Of a stretch of DNA of 39,785 nt, positions 1 through 9,063 are shown piece by piece. Below the pieces are notes generated by a model. The model was not told the origin of the DNA and did no database searches. It saw only the letters and a list, made by a program, of their open reading frames with translations. This stretch comes from Arcobacter sp. 31_11_sub10_T18 (lineage in GTDB: Bacteria > Campylobacterota > Campylobacteria > Campylobacterales > Arcobacteraceae). Made by a program: the position numbers and the translations under genes. The stretch's first letter is position 1. The number at the start of each line of letters is the position of its first letter. The stretch covers positions 1-39,785 of the forward strand of contig MAAG01000069.1 of NCBI GenBank assembly GCA_002163065.1. Reading direction: 5' to 3'.

Positions 1-13
1 ATTAAATCATAAT

Positions 14-1846
14 CTAAAAGTACTTATTAACGTGATTCAAAAAGTCCTCAGGATCTTTAAACCCAATCAACTCAGCTTGCTGTACCTCTTTGCCATCTTT
101 AGTCCAAAAAATTATTCCAGGAGGTCCAAAAAGATTAAACCTTTTTAATAAAGCTTTGTCATCATCATTGTTTTCAGTAACATCTGCTTGAACCAAAGTA
201 AATCCAGCTAATTTTTTCTTGACTTTTTCATCTGCAAAAGTAATGTGTTCCATCTCTTTACAAGAAATACACCAATCAGCATAAAAGTCTAACATCACTG
301 GTTTAGATGAGTTTTTAATGGCAAGGTCAAGTTCTTTGATACTTCGTACTCTTGCAAATACAACTTCAGAAGATGAAGAACTAGCAACGCCAACAGCTGT
401 GAATTTTTTAAGAGGATTTAGAGGATTCGTTGCTCCACTAATAGCTCCTACGAATAAGATTACACCAGTAAGTAATAAAATGATTGAAAATAGTTTTACT
501 AATTTTAATTCGCCTCTAGTATTTTCTTTAATAGGTGAAAATAATCCAGCATAAACCGAAGCCCCAATTAATAAAATTGCCCATAGGTACATTGTAATAG
601 TTGCGGGTAATACTCTATCTAACATCCATAAAGCAGTGGCTAACATCAATACCCCAAATACTTTGGAAACATTGTCCATCCAACCGCCAGGTTTTGGCAT
701 GAATTTTCCTGCACCCAAACCAATAAGAAGTAAAGGTACACCCATACCAATACTAAGAATAAATAACGCCGCTCCACCAAGTACAGCATCACCTGTTTGC
801 CCTATATATACCAGAGCTCCAGCAAGTGGTGCAGCTACACAAGGTCCAACTATTAATGCAGATAAAAATCCCATAATAGCTATTCCAAAGACACCTTGTT
901 TTTCTTTACCATCAGTAGTTTTAGAAAGCTTTGTCTGAAGTGATTTTGGTAATTCTAGTTTGTAATAACCAAACATGGAAAAAGCAAGTCCAACAAAAAT
1001 TGCAGAAAAAACAGATAGTACTATTGGATTTTGAAGTGCTACTTGTAAGTTTGCACCAAATACTCCCGCAAATACTCCTGCTATTGTATAAGCTGATGCC
1101 ATTGATAAAACATAAACCAGTGATAGGAAAAAACCTCTGGCTGTGGTCATCTTTTGTTTGTTTCCTTCACTTACTATGATACTTGATAAAATAGGAATCA
1201 TAGGAAAGACACAAGGAGTTAAAGATAACAATAATCCAAAACCAAAAAATGTTATCAAAATTAAAAGTACATTTCCATTTTTAAGTGATTCGGTAATAAG
1301 TCCAGCTTCACTTTGACTTGCACCTGAAATCTCTTCTGTTTTCTTGATTATAGTTGGTGCAGTAGAGTTTTCTGATGTTTTACTCAAAACAACATCAGAG
1401 TTTTTTTCTTTGATTTCAAGGTCTTTTTTTATCACATCTGCATAAGTGAATTTAAAATTATCCGTTATGGGAGCATAACAAATTCCCCCAGTTGAACAAC
1501 CTTGATATTGAAATGCCAATTCAAAATCATTTTTTCCAATTTTTTCTTCAATGAGTTTGAGAGGTACAATTATTTTTAAGTTTTCAAAAGTAACTTGTTC
1601 TCCATGATAATCTTCAGGAGTGGGTTTTGCAAGTTCACTTGAGAGTTCAATTCTTTTTGGTTTATTAATAAATACTTTTATTTTTTCATCATAAAGGTAC
1701 ATTTTTTCATATAATTCTAGTTTTAAAATAACGCTATCAGCTGTTTTGACGGCACTTGATTTAAAGGCCTCATCTGGTCCTACAAACTTTTGCTCTAAAG
1801 CAAAAGAATATATCACCATAAAAAGTATTAGTAATATTTTTTTCAT
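14..1846 (-). CDS. dsbD: Thiol:disulfide interchange protein DsbD
   Basis: Full-length DsbD (610 aa) that should carry electrons from cytoplasmic thioredoxin across the inner membrane to periplasmic thiol proteins. All three modules are visible. After a signal peptide comes an N-terminal periplasmic domain with the redox pair in QGCSTGGIC (C117, C123). The membrane domain (about residues 193-470) has the paired cysteines in [10 protein letters not shown] (C212) and [10 protein letters not shown] (C336). The C-terminal thioredoxin domain has ADWCISCKE (C526, C529). The ATG lies inside the end of the upstream DUF255 gene (4-nt overlap), so translation is probably coupled. It is the last gene of the thiol operon, and the upstream Trx-fold proteins are its likely electron acceptors. 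Identification is secure; the partners are inferred from context. Confidence 0.95.
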   Translation of the reverse strand: MKKILLILFMVIYSFALEQKFVGPDEAFKSSAVKTADSVILKLELYEKMYLYDEKIKVFINKPKRIELSSELAKPTPEDYHGEQVTFENLKIIVPLKLIEEKIGKNDFELAFQYQGCSTGGICYAPITDNFKFTYADVIKKDLEIKEKNSDVVLSKTSENSTAPTIIKKTEEISGASQSEAGLITESLKNGNVLLILITFFGFGLLLSLTPCVFPMIPILSSIIVSEGNKQKMTTARGFFLSLVYVLSMASAYTIAGVFAGVFGANLQVALQNPIVLSVFSAIFVGLAFSMFGYYKLELPKSLQTKLSKTTDGKEKQGVFGIAIMGFLSALIVGPCVAAPLAGALVYIGQTGDAVLGGAALFILSIGMGVPLLLIGLGAGKFMPKPGGWMDNVSKVFGVLMLATALWMLDRVLPATITMYLWAILLIGASVYAGLFSPIKENTRGELKLVKLFSIILLLTGVILFVGAISGATNPLNPLKKFTAVGVASSSSSEVVFARVRSIKELDLAIKNSSKPVMLDFYADWCISCKEMEHITFADEKVKKKLAGFTLVQADVTENNDDDKALLKRFNLFGPPGIIFWTKDGKEVQQAELIGFKDPEDFLNHVNKYF

Positions 1847-3897
1847 AATTTTTCATTGTCCTTAATCACTGTATTAATTTCACCAATGATTTCTTTAAAG
1901 TTTTTGCTATAAGCAAAACAAACATCCACTTTACACGCTAAATAAGTATCATCATCAGTCACTTTTCTAAGTAAAAAAGGATGATCAGGTAATATTTTAT
2001 TGGCAAGCATATTTTTATTGGCTTTTAAATTAATATAGCCTTTTTCAAATCCTATTAGAGTTCTTAATAACCAAGCAGCACTGCTGGGTTGACTAGCAAG
2101 TAATAAAGAATTGTTTTCAAAATTACTTTTAGCAAGTTCTTGTAAATCCAAATCATCATTTAATATGGCTACTTTTAAAATATTATCAATCATATTTGAT
2201 AATGAGCTTTTATAAGAGCTATCATAAACTGAAGCCATACTTTCAAACTCATCATTACTCATATACCAGTTGGAATCTTTGTAAAATTTGTCTTTGGCCT
2301 CATGGGTCAACTTAGTTGCCAGAGATAAGTATTTTTTATCCAAGGTATAGTCATACGCTTTTAGAGAAGCACTTATAATAAAAGAGTAATCCTCAAATAA
2401 ACCCGCAACTTTAGGTTTTTTATGAACCAATCTTTGGTGGTATAAAATATTGTTAACATATAATTTATCAACCAAAGTATCTAAGTACTTTAATCCAAGT
2501 TTTGAATAGTTTTCATTTATTTTTCCAGCTTCAAAGAGTGCAGAGATATACATCGCATTCCAAGCTGTTAATATTTTATAATCTACAAAAGGATATTGCC
2601 TTCTGCTTCTAAGTTCTTTTAGTAGTGTTTTAACTTTTTCTAAATTGGGGGGTACTTCTTCATCGCTGAGATAAACATTGTTCATTTGATGTTCAAAGTT
2701 ACCTGTTTCTGTGATATTAAAATAGTTTAGTATTTTTTCAATTTCTTCAGTGTTATATCCATTTTCTTTTAAGAAGTTTGAAGTTAAGGTGTAATCAAAG
2801 ACAAAATAAGCACCTTCTTCTTTTTCACTGCCCACTTGACTATCTGCGTCACTGGCACTATATAATAAATTGTTATCTTCAAATCGTATTTTAGTAAAAC
2901 TAATAAGTTCATCAACTATTTTTTTAAAAAACTTGTCTTTTGTTATTCTGTATGCTTTTGAATACACACTTAACAATTCTGCATTGGTATATAACATTTT
3001 TTCAAAATGTGGAATCATCCATTCTTCATCTACACTATATCTATAAAACCCACTCTCGATTTGATCATAGATTCCACCATTTCCCATGGCTTTTAACATT
3101 GACGTTGCCATTTCAAGAGCTTTATCATTTTTAAAAGTGGCATAGATGTCTAAAAGTGTTTCAATACTTGCTGCATGTGGGAATTTAGGTGCGGTTCCAA
3201 TTCCAGGGTTTTCTTTATCAAAAGAGTTTTCAATTTCATCTACAAATTTGTTCACCAAAGCCAAACTAAGGTCTTTTTTCTCGCCTTTATAAGCATTCTT
3301 ATACTGTTTTAAAGCCGATTCAATTTGCAAAGAAGTGCTCACCACTTTTAAAGAATCAAACTTATATACATCTGCAAGTTTGTTCAATACCTCTTTGATT
3401 CCCATACGTCCATATTTACTTACATTGGGGATATATGTTGCAGCATAGAAAGCTTTTCTTTCAGGAGTTAAGATGATATTTAAAGGCCAACCCCCTGCTC
3501 TATTGTTAAGCAGGTTATATACATCTTGATAATATTTGTCCACATGGGGCATTTCTTCTCTATCAACTTTGATTGAGATGAAGTTTTTATTTAATATTTT
3601 TGCCACTTCTTCATTTTCAAAAGATTCTTTCTCCATCACATGACACCAGTGACAAGTACTATATCCTATGGATAAAAAAATCAACTTTTTCTCTTCTTTA
3701 GCTTTTTTAAAAGCTTTGTCTCCCCATGCATACCAATCAACAGGATTGTGTGCATGTTGTTGTAAATATGGAGAGTCTTCGTTAATAAGTTCGTTTGTAA
3801 ACTTTTCTTGCGCACTCATCATTGTGAACACGCCAAACAATACAAGCAAGACTTTTTTAAATGAGAAAGTGGGTTGATTTTTTAATCCATTGAACAT
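1843..3897 (-). CDS. DUF255 thioredoxin-domain protein (YyaL/SSP411-like), probably exported
   Basis: 684-aa protein of the DUF255 family, recognised from [13 protein letters not shown] followed by a thioredoxin-like site CHWCH (C82, C85). A long C-terminal region resembles the alpha/alpha-barrel (glycosidase/epimerase-like) part of the family. The biochemical function of the family is not established. The unusual point is the N-terminus: about 30 residues precede the usual family start, with basic residues, a hydrophobic stretch ([12 protein letters not shown]) and a possible cleavage site near SAQ, so this copy looks exported. Most relatives I know start near the [14 protein letters not shown] motif with no leader. 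The ATG lies 2 nt after the stop of the DsbC/G-like gene and the gene overlaps dsbD, so it is firmly inside the thiol operon. A periplasmic redox role reduced by DsbD is inference. Confidence 0.88.
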   Translation of the reverse strand: MFNGLKNQPTFSFKKVLLVLFGVFTMMSAQEKFTNELINEDSPYLQQHAHNPVDWYAWGDKAFKKAKEEKKLIFLSIGYSTCHWCHVMEKESFENEEVAKILNKNFISIKVDREEMPHVDKYYQDVYNLLNNRAGGWPLNIILTPERKAFYAATYIPNVSKYGRMGIKEVLNKLADVYKFDSLKVVSTSLQIESALKQYKNAYKGEKKDLSLALVNKFVDEIENSFDKENPGIGTAPKFPHAASIETLLDIYATFKNDKALEMATSMLKAMGNGGIYDQIESGFYRYSVDEEWMIPHFEKMLYTNAELLSVYSKAYRITKDKFFKKIVDELISFTKIRFEDNNLLYSASDADSQVGSEKEEGAYFVFDYTLTSNFLKENGYNTEEIEKILNYFNITETGNFEHQMNNVYLSDEEVPPNLEKVKTLLKELRSRRQYPFVDYKILTAWNAMYISALFEAGKINENYSKLGLKYLDTLVDKLYVNNILYHQRLVHKKPKVAGLFEDYSFIISASLKAYDYTLDKKYLSLATKLTHEAKDKFYKDSNWYMSNDEFESMASVYDSSYKSSLSNMIDNILKVAILNDDLDLQELAKSNFENNSLLLASQPSSAAWLLRTLIGFEKGYINLKANKNMLANKILPDHPFLLRKVTDDDTYLACKVDVCFAYSKNFKEIIGEINTVIKDNEKL

Positions 3898-3899
3898 TT

Positions 3900-4739
3900 C
3901 TAATTACCTAAAGCGCCAAATAGTTTTCTTGATTTATCATTTTTACCATTAACATAAATTGTTGGCGTTCCTTGGATTCGCATTGCTTCACCCATAGTCA
4001 TGTCTGATTGAACTTCATCAACTGCTTTGGCTGTTTTTAACTCTTCCATTGTAATATTTGTTTTAAACGCTTTGTTAAAACCATCTAAAATTGTAGCTGA
4101 GTTTGTTTCTCTTGCATTAAAGTAGTTGCTAAAGTTAGTTAAGTACATTGTCATTTCTACATCTTTAACACCCTTTTCTTTTGCAATAACCATTGCTCTA
4201 CTTAAATCAAGCGCTGCAGGATGAAGACTGATAAGTGGGAAGTGATAGTAGTATAATGCGATATCATCTGGATTTGCATTAACTTTTTGAATCATTCCAG
4301 GAATAGTTTGTTGACAATAAGGACAAAGAGGATCAGAGAAAACCACTACTTTATTTTTTGCATTTTCATTTCCTGCAATTAAATTCTTTTTTTGATAATA
4401 TTTAGCAGTTAATTTTGGTTCAAAGATAGTTTTATAACTTGACCCATCTTTCATATTTAATAAGTCAGTTGAAACTGCTTCACCATTTGAAAACAAAATG
4501 TCATTTCCACTTACAACTCCACGACCTGGTACATCAGCAGTTATTTTTAACATATAACCATACCAACCAGGAACCCCTAATGATTCTTTTTTCTCTACAA
4601 CTACTTTTTGTAATGAAATACCTTGATTTGCTAAAAATCTCATTTTTTCAAAATCAATCACTTTTTGATCAACAGCAGCTGATGCAAATAATGATGCTCC
4701 TAATAATAATGTTGATACCCCATATTTAAATAATTTCAT
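3900..4739 (-). CDS. DsbC/DsbG-like periplasmic thiol:disulfide protein
   Basis: 279 aa with a clear signal peptide (cleavage near ASA, residue 21), an N-terminal region of about 100 residues that could be a dimerisation domain, and a DsbA/DsbC-type thioredoxin domain with CPYC (C139, C142). The cis-proline motif is GTPTIYVNG near the C-terminus. DsbC/G proteins isomerise or reduce wrong disulfides and are kept reduced by DsbD, which is encoded two genes downstream. The CPYC pair also occurs in other Dsb proteins, so isomerase versus oxidase or reductase cannot be settled from sequence. It sits in the operon between the small thioredoxin (23-nt gap) and the DUF255 gene (2-nt gap). Confidence 0.85.
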   Translation of the reverse strand: MKLFKYGVSTLLLGASLFASAAVDQKVIDFEKMRFLANQGISLQKVVVEKKESLGVPGWYGYMLKITADVPGRGVVSGNDILFSNGEAVSTDLLNMKDGSSYKTIFEPKLTAKYYQKKNLIAGNENAKNKVVVFSDPLCPYCQQTIPGMIQKVNANPDDIALYYYHFPLISLHPAALDLSRAMVIAKEKGVKDVEMTMYLTNFSNYFNARETNSATILDGFNKAFKTNITMEELKTAKAVDEVQSDMTMGEAMRIQGTPTIYVNGKNDKSRKLFGALGN

Positions 4740-4762
4740 GTTTTCTTTCCCTTGTTTTAATT

Positions 4763-5122
4763 TTAGTTAAATTTTTCGTAAATACTTTCTTTGATTTCAG
4801 TGGGGGATTTTACACCCATTTCAGTCGAAATTAGTTTACCATTTTTTAAATAAAGAATGGTAGGAAGTGCACGGATTGAGTACATCTGAGTCAATTCTCT
4901 TTGCTGTTCAATATCCACTTTATATAAGGTCACTCCAAGTTCATTTAAGTCAACTTTATTGAAGTTTTTTTCCAATGCTCTACAGTTTGGACACCAAGTC
5001 GCATGAAACTTCACAATGGTATTTTTGCCACTGATTTTTTCACTAAAATTCTCTTTAGTAATTTCTTCATAAGCAAATAAAGAAACAACAGTAAAGGCCA
5101 TCATTAATAAAATCTTTTTCAT
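4763..5122 (-). CDS. Small exported thioredoxin
   Basis: 119-aa single-domain thioredoxin with an N-terminal signal peptide (MKKILLMMAFTVVSLFAYEE). The active site is WCPNC (C44, C47) rather than the cytoplasmic WCGPC, and the cis-proline lies in RALPTIL. The exported location and the CPNC site suggest a periplasmic reductant or carrier fed by DsbD. It starts 9 nt after the stop of the TlpA-like gene and precedes the DsbC/G-like gene, all on the same strand. The substrate is unknown. Confidence 0.85.
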   Translation of the reverse strand: MKKILLMMAFTVVSLFAYEEITKENFSEKISGKNTIVKFHATWCPNCRALEKNFNKVDLNELGVTLYKVDIEQQRELTQMYSIRALPTILYLKNGKLISTEMGVKSPTEIKESIYEKFN

Positions 5123-5131
5123 GTTATCTCC

Positions 5132-5656
5132 TTATTCCGCTTTGAGTAAATCCATATAACCAATAATTTCATTTGCATCAGCATGAAAATCATTAAACCG
5201 TACTACTCCATTTTTATCAATAATTACAGTCCATGGTGTTCCACCACTTCTATAATTTCTCATAAACTCAGATTTTTTGTCACTACTTCCACTGTGTCCT
5301 ATTGGCATAGTTAAAGAATATTTTTTAATAATATCTTTGGCTGCATTTACAGAGTTAACCATAAATCCTTCAAAAACTGTTTGAATCGCCACAAAAGCTA
5401 CTTTATCATCTCCTTGATAATGAGAAGAGAGTTTTTGCAAAGTAGGAAAACCATGAGAATGACATCCTGGACACCAAGCTTGAAAACCATAAAGGTACAA
5501 TACTTTCCCCTTGTAATCTTCAATATCTATCTTTGAAGCACCATTAGACTGTACCCAAGTATCTACACCAAAACTTGGTGCTTTTTGACCTTGAATACCC
5601 AAAGCAAACACATTTAAAGAAAATACAAATGTAAGTAATAAAAGTTTAAATTTCAT
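5132..5656 (-). CDS. TlpA/peroxiredoxin-like periplasmic redoxin
   Basis: 174 aa with a signal peptide (about 19 residues) and an AhpC/TSA-TlpA-type thioredoxin fold. The active site is WCPGC (C62, C65), followed by GTPWTVIIDKNG with the cis-proline. Proteins of this type are periplasmic thiol reductases or thiol-peroxidase-like redoxins. It is the first gene of the five-gene thiol operon and lies directly behind the promoter element shared with the rhodanese gene. Whether it reduces cytochrome apoproteins, peroxides or sulfur compounds cannot be told from sequence. Confidence 0.8.
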   Translation of the reverse strand: MKFKLLLLTFVFSLNVFALGIQGQKAPSFGVDTWVQSNGASKIDIEDYKGKVLYLYGFQAWCPGCHSHGFPTLQKLSSHYQGDDKVAFVAIQTVFEGFMVNSVNAAKDIIKKYSLTMPIGHSGSSDKKSEFMRNYRSGGTPWTVIIDKNGVVRFNDFHADANEIIGYMDLLKAE

Positions 5657-5676
5657 TTTAAATCCTAATTATTTTA

Positions 5677-5709
5677 TGTTATTATATTTGGCTTTCGTGT
5701 AGGATTTGT
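5677..5709 (-). promoter_or_regulatory. Promoter of the thiol operon, copy 1 of a twin element
   Basis: On the minus strand the sequence reads ACAAATCCTACAC, 10 nt, then TATAATAACA, 21 nt before the ATG of the TlpA-like gene. TATAAT is a perfect -10 hexamer, but no TTGACA-like -35 exists. The conserved 13-mer occupies the -35 position, as expected for an activator-dependent promoter. The same arrangement is found before the rhodanese gene. Confidence 0.7.
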
Positions 5710-5738
5710 AAAGAGAAAGGATTGAAACCTTTTTTCTT
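5710..5738 (-). terminator. Weak hairpin after the rhodanese gene
   Basis: An imperfect inverted repeat (about AAAGAGAAAGG against CCTTTTTTCTTT, 7-nt loop) lies just past the rhodanese stop and just before the thiol-operon promoter. It may end rhodanese transcription. The arms are A/T rich and there is no clean U tract, so confidence is low. Confidence 0.3.
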
Positions 5739-5739
5739 T

Positions 5740-6147
5740 TTATTTGACAGTTTTTTTATTGTCTTTCATCCAAGATACAATTCCACCTTCTAGGTGATAT
5801 ACATTTTTATATCCAGCTTTTTGAGATAGAAAATCTCCAACGATTCCTGTTCTTCGGGCACTTCTACATACCAAAATAAATTTCTGATTTTTATTTTTTA
5901 CTATTTTTTCAAACTGGCTCATCCATTTTGATAAATCGTATTTTCCTTTTTCATCAAAAAATGTCAGTTTATGAGAACTAGGAACCACCCCAGTATCACT
6001 CCATTCATCTAACCTTCTTATATCAATGACCGAAATTCCTTCTTTTATTGCAGCTTCCAAGTTTTCATTTGATATTGTTTTAAAATCAGCATACAAAAAC
6101 GATGTGAAGATGAACATACTTAAAATGCTTAGTATTATTTTTTTCAT
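5740..6147 (-). CDS. Exported single-domain rhodanese
   Basis: 135 aa with a signal peptide (MKKIILSILSMFIFTSFLYA) and one rhodanese domain. The active-site loop is VCRSARRTG with the sulfur-carrying cysteine at C94. GYKNVYHLEGGIVSWM is the typical C-terminal signature. Exported rhodaneses carry persulfide sulfur in the periplasm, and the arginine-rich loop suits an anionic donor such as thiosulfate. That substrate is inference. The gene has its own promoter, almost identical in design to that of the downstream thiol operon, which suggests co-regulation. Confidence 0.88.
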   Translation of the reverse strand: MKKIILSILSMFIFTSFLYADFKTISNENLEAAIKEGISVIDIRRLDEWSDTGVVPSSHKLTFFDEKGKYDLSKWMSQFEKIVKNKNQKFILVCRSARRTGIVGDFLSQKAGYKNVYHLEGGIVSWMKDNKKTVK

Positions 6148-6172
6148 GATTTCTCTTATTATAGATTGTTAG

Positions 6173-6205
6173 TGTTATTATAATTTGTGAGTGTGTAAGA
6201 TTTGT
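6173..6205 (-). promoter_or_regulatory. Promoter of the rhodanese gene, copy 2 of the twin element
   Basis: The minus strand reads ACAAATCTTACAC, 10 nt, TATAATAACA. It matches the thiol-operon promoter at 22 of 23 specified positions with identical spacing. The predicted start site lies about 20 nt before the ATG. A second TATAAT at 6158-6163 is too close to the ATG to leave room for a leader. Confidence 0.7.
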
Positions 6206-6213
6206 GGAGTTTT

Positions 6214-6245
6214 GACATAAAAATCTTTAGATTGATTTTTATGTC
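6214..6245. repeat. Perfect 12-bp inverted repeat
   Basis: GACATAAAAATC and GATTTTTATGTC pair perfectly around an 8-nt loop. It lies between the 71-aa gene and the rhodanese promoter. It may be a terminator for the 71-aa gene, although no U tract follows on the minus strand, or an operator next to the rhodanese promoter. Confidence 0.55.
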
Positions 6246-6286
6246 AGTAGTAACATTTTTTTTCGTGTCTTATAATTTATATGGTT

Positions 6287-6502
6287 TTATTTTTGAGCGT
6301 CTTGTAATACTTTTATCACTTCAGCAAGATTGTCATAAGGGATATGAGACTTCCACTCAACATCTTTACCATTTAATGCAATTCCAATACTAACCACATC
6401 ACCACTACCTGCACCGTACGGTTCTTTTACATCCATAATTGAAATAATACCTTTTTTCGTACCTGCTAAACCGATTTTAGCCAGTTGTGTTTCATTTGCC
6501 AT
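6287..6502 (-). CDS. Conserved-looking 71-aa protein of unknown function
   Basis: A 71-aa soluble protein without signal peptide, membrane segment or cysteine. It begins MANETQLAKIGLAGTKKG. A strong ribosome site (AAAAGGAG, about 5 nt before the ATG) supports real expression. The sequence alternates short beta-like stretches with turns (GIISIMDV, YGAGSGDVVSIGIAL) and ends in a predicted helix. I do not recognise a family. It lies between the Cache-EAL gene and the rhodanese gene and is followed by the 12-bp inverted repeat, so it may be monocistronic or follow the EAL gene (32-nt gap from the EAL stop). Confidence 0.75.
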   Translation of the reverse strand: MANETQLAKIGLAGTKKGIISIMDVKEPYGAGSGDVVSIGIALNGKDVEWKSHIPYDNLAEVIKVLQDAQK

Positions 6503-6534
6503 ATTTTCTCCTTTTGTTTATATTTTATTATACA

Positions 6535-8991
6535 TTATATTTCTTTGATTGGCTCTGAGAAATAATAACCTTGAAATTCATCCACTCCCAAGTCATATAC
6601 AATGTCAAAAACCTCTTTGTTATGTATAAATTCAGCGATGGTTTTAATATGTAACTCCTGAGAAAAACGAACGATTGATTTTACCAGCTCTAATGAATCA
6701 CTGTCTTCATTTATATTTTTAATTAAAGAACCATCTATTTTAATATAATCAGGTCTAATGGTTAAAATATGTGTAAAGTTTGAATACCCCGTACCAAAAT
6801 CATCAATGGCAAAACGAATACCCAGTTTTCTGTATTTAAAAATAAATTCTTCAAATATCTCATAATCTGAGATATGATCACTTTCTAAAATTTCAAAGAC
6901 GACTCTTTTACAGAATACTTCTGTATTTTTATTAAAATACTCGTCTAACAAATTTAAGATATTGGGATCTTCAATATCTGCAAAACCCAAATTTATTGAT
7001 AGCTGGTAATTGGTATTAACAGCTTGTTGTAGGGCTTTTCGGATAACTATCTCGGAGAGTCGTGCATACTGTTTTGTTTTTGTTGCAATATCTAAGAAAA
7101 TAAAAGGTGAAATATAAGTAAGTGCACCTTTATCATCGGTTTTTTTCATTCTCATCAAAGTTTCGTATTTTTCGATTTCTTTATTTCTATTATAAATTGG
7201 TTGGTAAAAAGGCAAGATTTTGTCATTTTCAATTGCATCTTTAATTTGCTCTCTCCAAATTTTGATATTTTCTACCCTTTTATCACCATCTAAGGTACTG
7301 TTATAAACAACAAATCTTTTATTGGTTTGTTTCGCTTTTTTTAAGGCATTGTTGGCTTTTTTAAGAACATTGTCTTGAGAAATTGCTGCGCCCAAGGTAA
7401 TTTCTATATCAATATCTAAATTAATCTCTTCAATAAATACCTTATAATACTTGGTAGAATCCACCAATTCATTAATATCAATTTCATATTTAGTAATAGT
7501 GACTAATTCTTCTTTATCTAAAAGAGCAAAGGTATTTCCATATAATCGATAAATTTCATAGGATTTACCAGTACAAAAACGCTGTAGAAATTTACTGTAT
7601 TCAATCAAAACCTTGTTTCCGATATGATAACTATACAATTCATTAATATCATCAAAAGCTTCAATATCTAGGATAAGTAAAGTAGATGCTTCATGTACTT
7701 TCAAGTCTTGTAAAAGAGAAAACTTGTTGCGAAGTTTTGTTAATTCGTCAAAATGAAGTTTATCGTTAAGTTCTTTTGTTCTCAAACTTACTTTGTTTTC
7801 TAAATTTATAATATTATCTTGTAAAGAACAGACCATATAATTAAATTGTTCAGCTAAAAGACCCAGTTCATCATTACTATGAATGTTATTTCGAATTGAG
7901 AGATCACCTTGTTGAATAGCTTGAGCATTTTTTGACAATATCTCTATGGGAGAGATTAATTTTCTAATAAACCTTAGACCTACGATAAAAAGAAATGATA
8001 ATACAATAAGAGAAATACTTAAAATAGTATAGTTAATATTTCTGGACATATGATATAACTCATTTTTAGGTACTGTTGCTACCATATACCAATCATAATA
8101 TTGATTATAATCAACCCAGGCAATTTTTTCTTGCATCACACTTCCATGTTTAATTGAAAAATTAATTGCTTCTTTATTTTTATAAGCTTCATTAAGAGTT
8201 TTTATATTTAAAGGTTTTTCATGTTTATGGGGATGTATCATCATTTTGGTATCACTTGAGATTAAATATACATATCCATTCATAGCCAGCTTGGTTGAAA
8301 GAATGAGTCTTTCCAGCTCTACTTGTACTTCTAGTTTTTGTAGAGAAACACTTTTTTGTATATCATCAATATACACGCCAGTTGAGATATAAACATCCCA
8401 AGGTTTAAAATATGTGGTGTAAGCAATTTTTTCTAATACTTTTTCTTTTTTATTCTTCACCCACCAATATCGAGTATAGGCGTACCCATTTTTATAAGCT
8501 TGAGCCATTAACTCTTGGGCAAAAAACTTACCCTTTTCATCGGCACGATTGTAAAGATTCAGTCCAAGAAACCTAGCATCAGCGTGTTGCACTAAAACCC
8601 CTTGATTATTTAAAGTATAAAAGTAATCATTTTCTCCATATCTAATTTTACTTAATTCTTCAAAGGCCATACGCTGCGCACGTTCTAGGGAAAATTCACC
8701 ATTATTATATCTTTGGTGATAAGCTTTGATAATATTATTACCAATTTGGGCAACATCTTTGATTCTATTTTTATGATTTTGGAGTGAAAGTTCAGTAAAA
8801 GTTTCTAAAACTTTTGATTTATATTCTACAACAGTAGATATTTTTTGGAGTTCATCTTGTATATGTCTTGTTTCAGATTCAAAAACATATTCTTTTATTT
8901 TAGGAATGGTGATAAATATAATTGACATTAAATATGTGATGATAATTAATGCCAATAATGCAGTTATTTTTAAAGACAACTTATTCAACAT
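6535..8991 (-). CDS. Cache-HAMP-GGDEF(degenerate)-EAL phosphodiesterase
   Basis: About 818 aa. TM1 is near the N-terminus, followed by a periplasmic region with two Cache-like units (IRYGENDYFYTLN and NGYVYLISSDTKMMIHPH), TM2 near residue 325-345, HAMP, GGDEF-like and EAL domains. The GGDEF motif is replaced by RLYGNTF, so cyclase activity is unlikely. The EAL domain keeps ETLMR, the Asn in SINLG, FEILES, DDFGTGYSN, KIDGS, AEF and FQGYYF, the residues for metal binding and catalysis, so c-di-GMP hydrolysis is expected. The ORF track starts at a GTG (9015), but AAAAGG lies 7 nt before an ATG at 8991 that gives MLNKLSLKITALL, so I prefer that start. A TATAAT lies on the minus strand around 9045. 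Confidence 0.9.
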   Translation of the reverse strand: MLNKLSLKITALLALIIITYLMSIIFITIPKIKEYVFESETRHIQDELQKISTVVEYKSKVLETFTELSLQNHKNRIKDVAQIGNNIIKAYHQRYNNGEFSLERAQRMAFEELSKIRYGENDYFYTLNNQGVLVQHADARFLGLNLYNRADEKGKFFAQELMAQAYKNGYAYTRYWWVKNKKEKVLEKIAYTTYFKPWDVYISTGVYIDDIQKSVSLQKLEVQVELERLILSTKLAMNGYVYLISSDTKMMIHPHKHEKPLNIKTLNEAYKNKEAINFSIKHGSVMQEKIAWVDYNQYYDWYMVATVPKNELYHMSRNINYTILSISLIVLSFLFIVGLRFIRKLISPIEILSKNAQAIQQGDLSIRNNIHSNDELGLLAEQFNYMVCSLQDNIINLENKVSLRTKELNDKLHFDELTKLRNKFSLLQDLKVHEASTLLILDIEAFDDINELYSYHIGNKVLIEYSKFLQRFCTGKSYEIYRLYGNTFALLDKEELVTITKYEIDINELVDSTKYYKVFIEEINLDIDIEITLGAAISQDNVLKKANNALKKAKQTNKRFVVYNSTLDGDKRVENIKIWREQIKDAIENDKILPFYQPIYNRNKEIEKYETLMRMKKTDDKGALTYISPFIFLDIATKTKQYARLSEIVIRKALQQAVNTNYQLSINLGFADIEDPNILNLLDEYFNKNTEVFCKRVVFEILESDHISDYEIFEEFIFKYRKLGIRFAIDDFGTGYSNFTHILTIRPDYIKIDGSLIKNINEDSDSLELVKSIVRFSQELHIKTIAEFIHNKEVFDIVYDLGVDEFQGYYFSEPIKEI

Positions 8992-9063
8992 ATCCAAACC
9001 TTTTAAGTGTGACACACAAAGAGTAAGAAAATAAGTGTAAAAATTATAGTATTTATTTTATTC

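Noticed and set aside
931-1179. 82-aa plus-strand ORF
   Set aside because: Antisense to the membrane domain of dsbD; hydrophobic and leucine-rich because of the sense strand. Shadow ORF.
4439-4729. 96-aa plus-strand ORF
   Set aside because: Lies entirely inside the DsbC/G-like gene on the other strand and has low-complexity composition. Shadow ORF.
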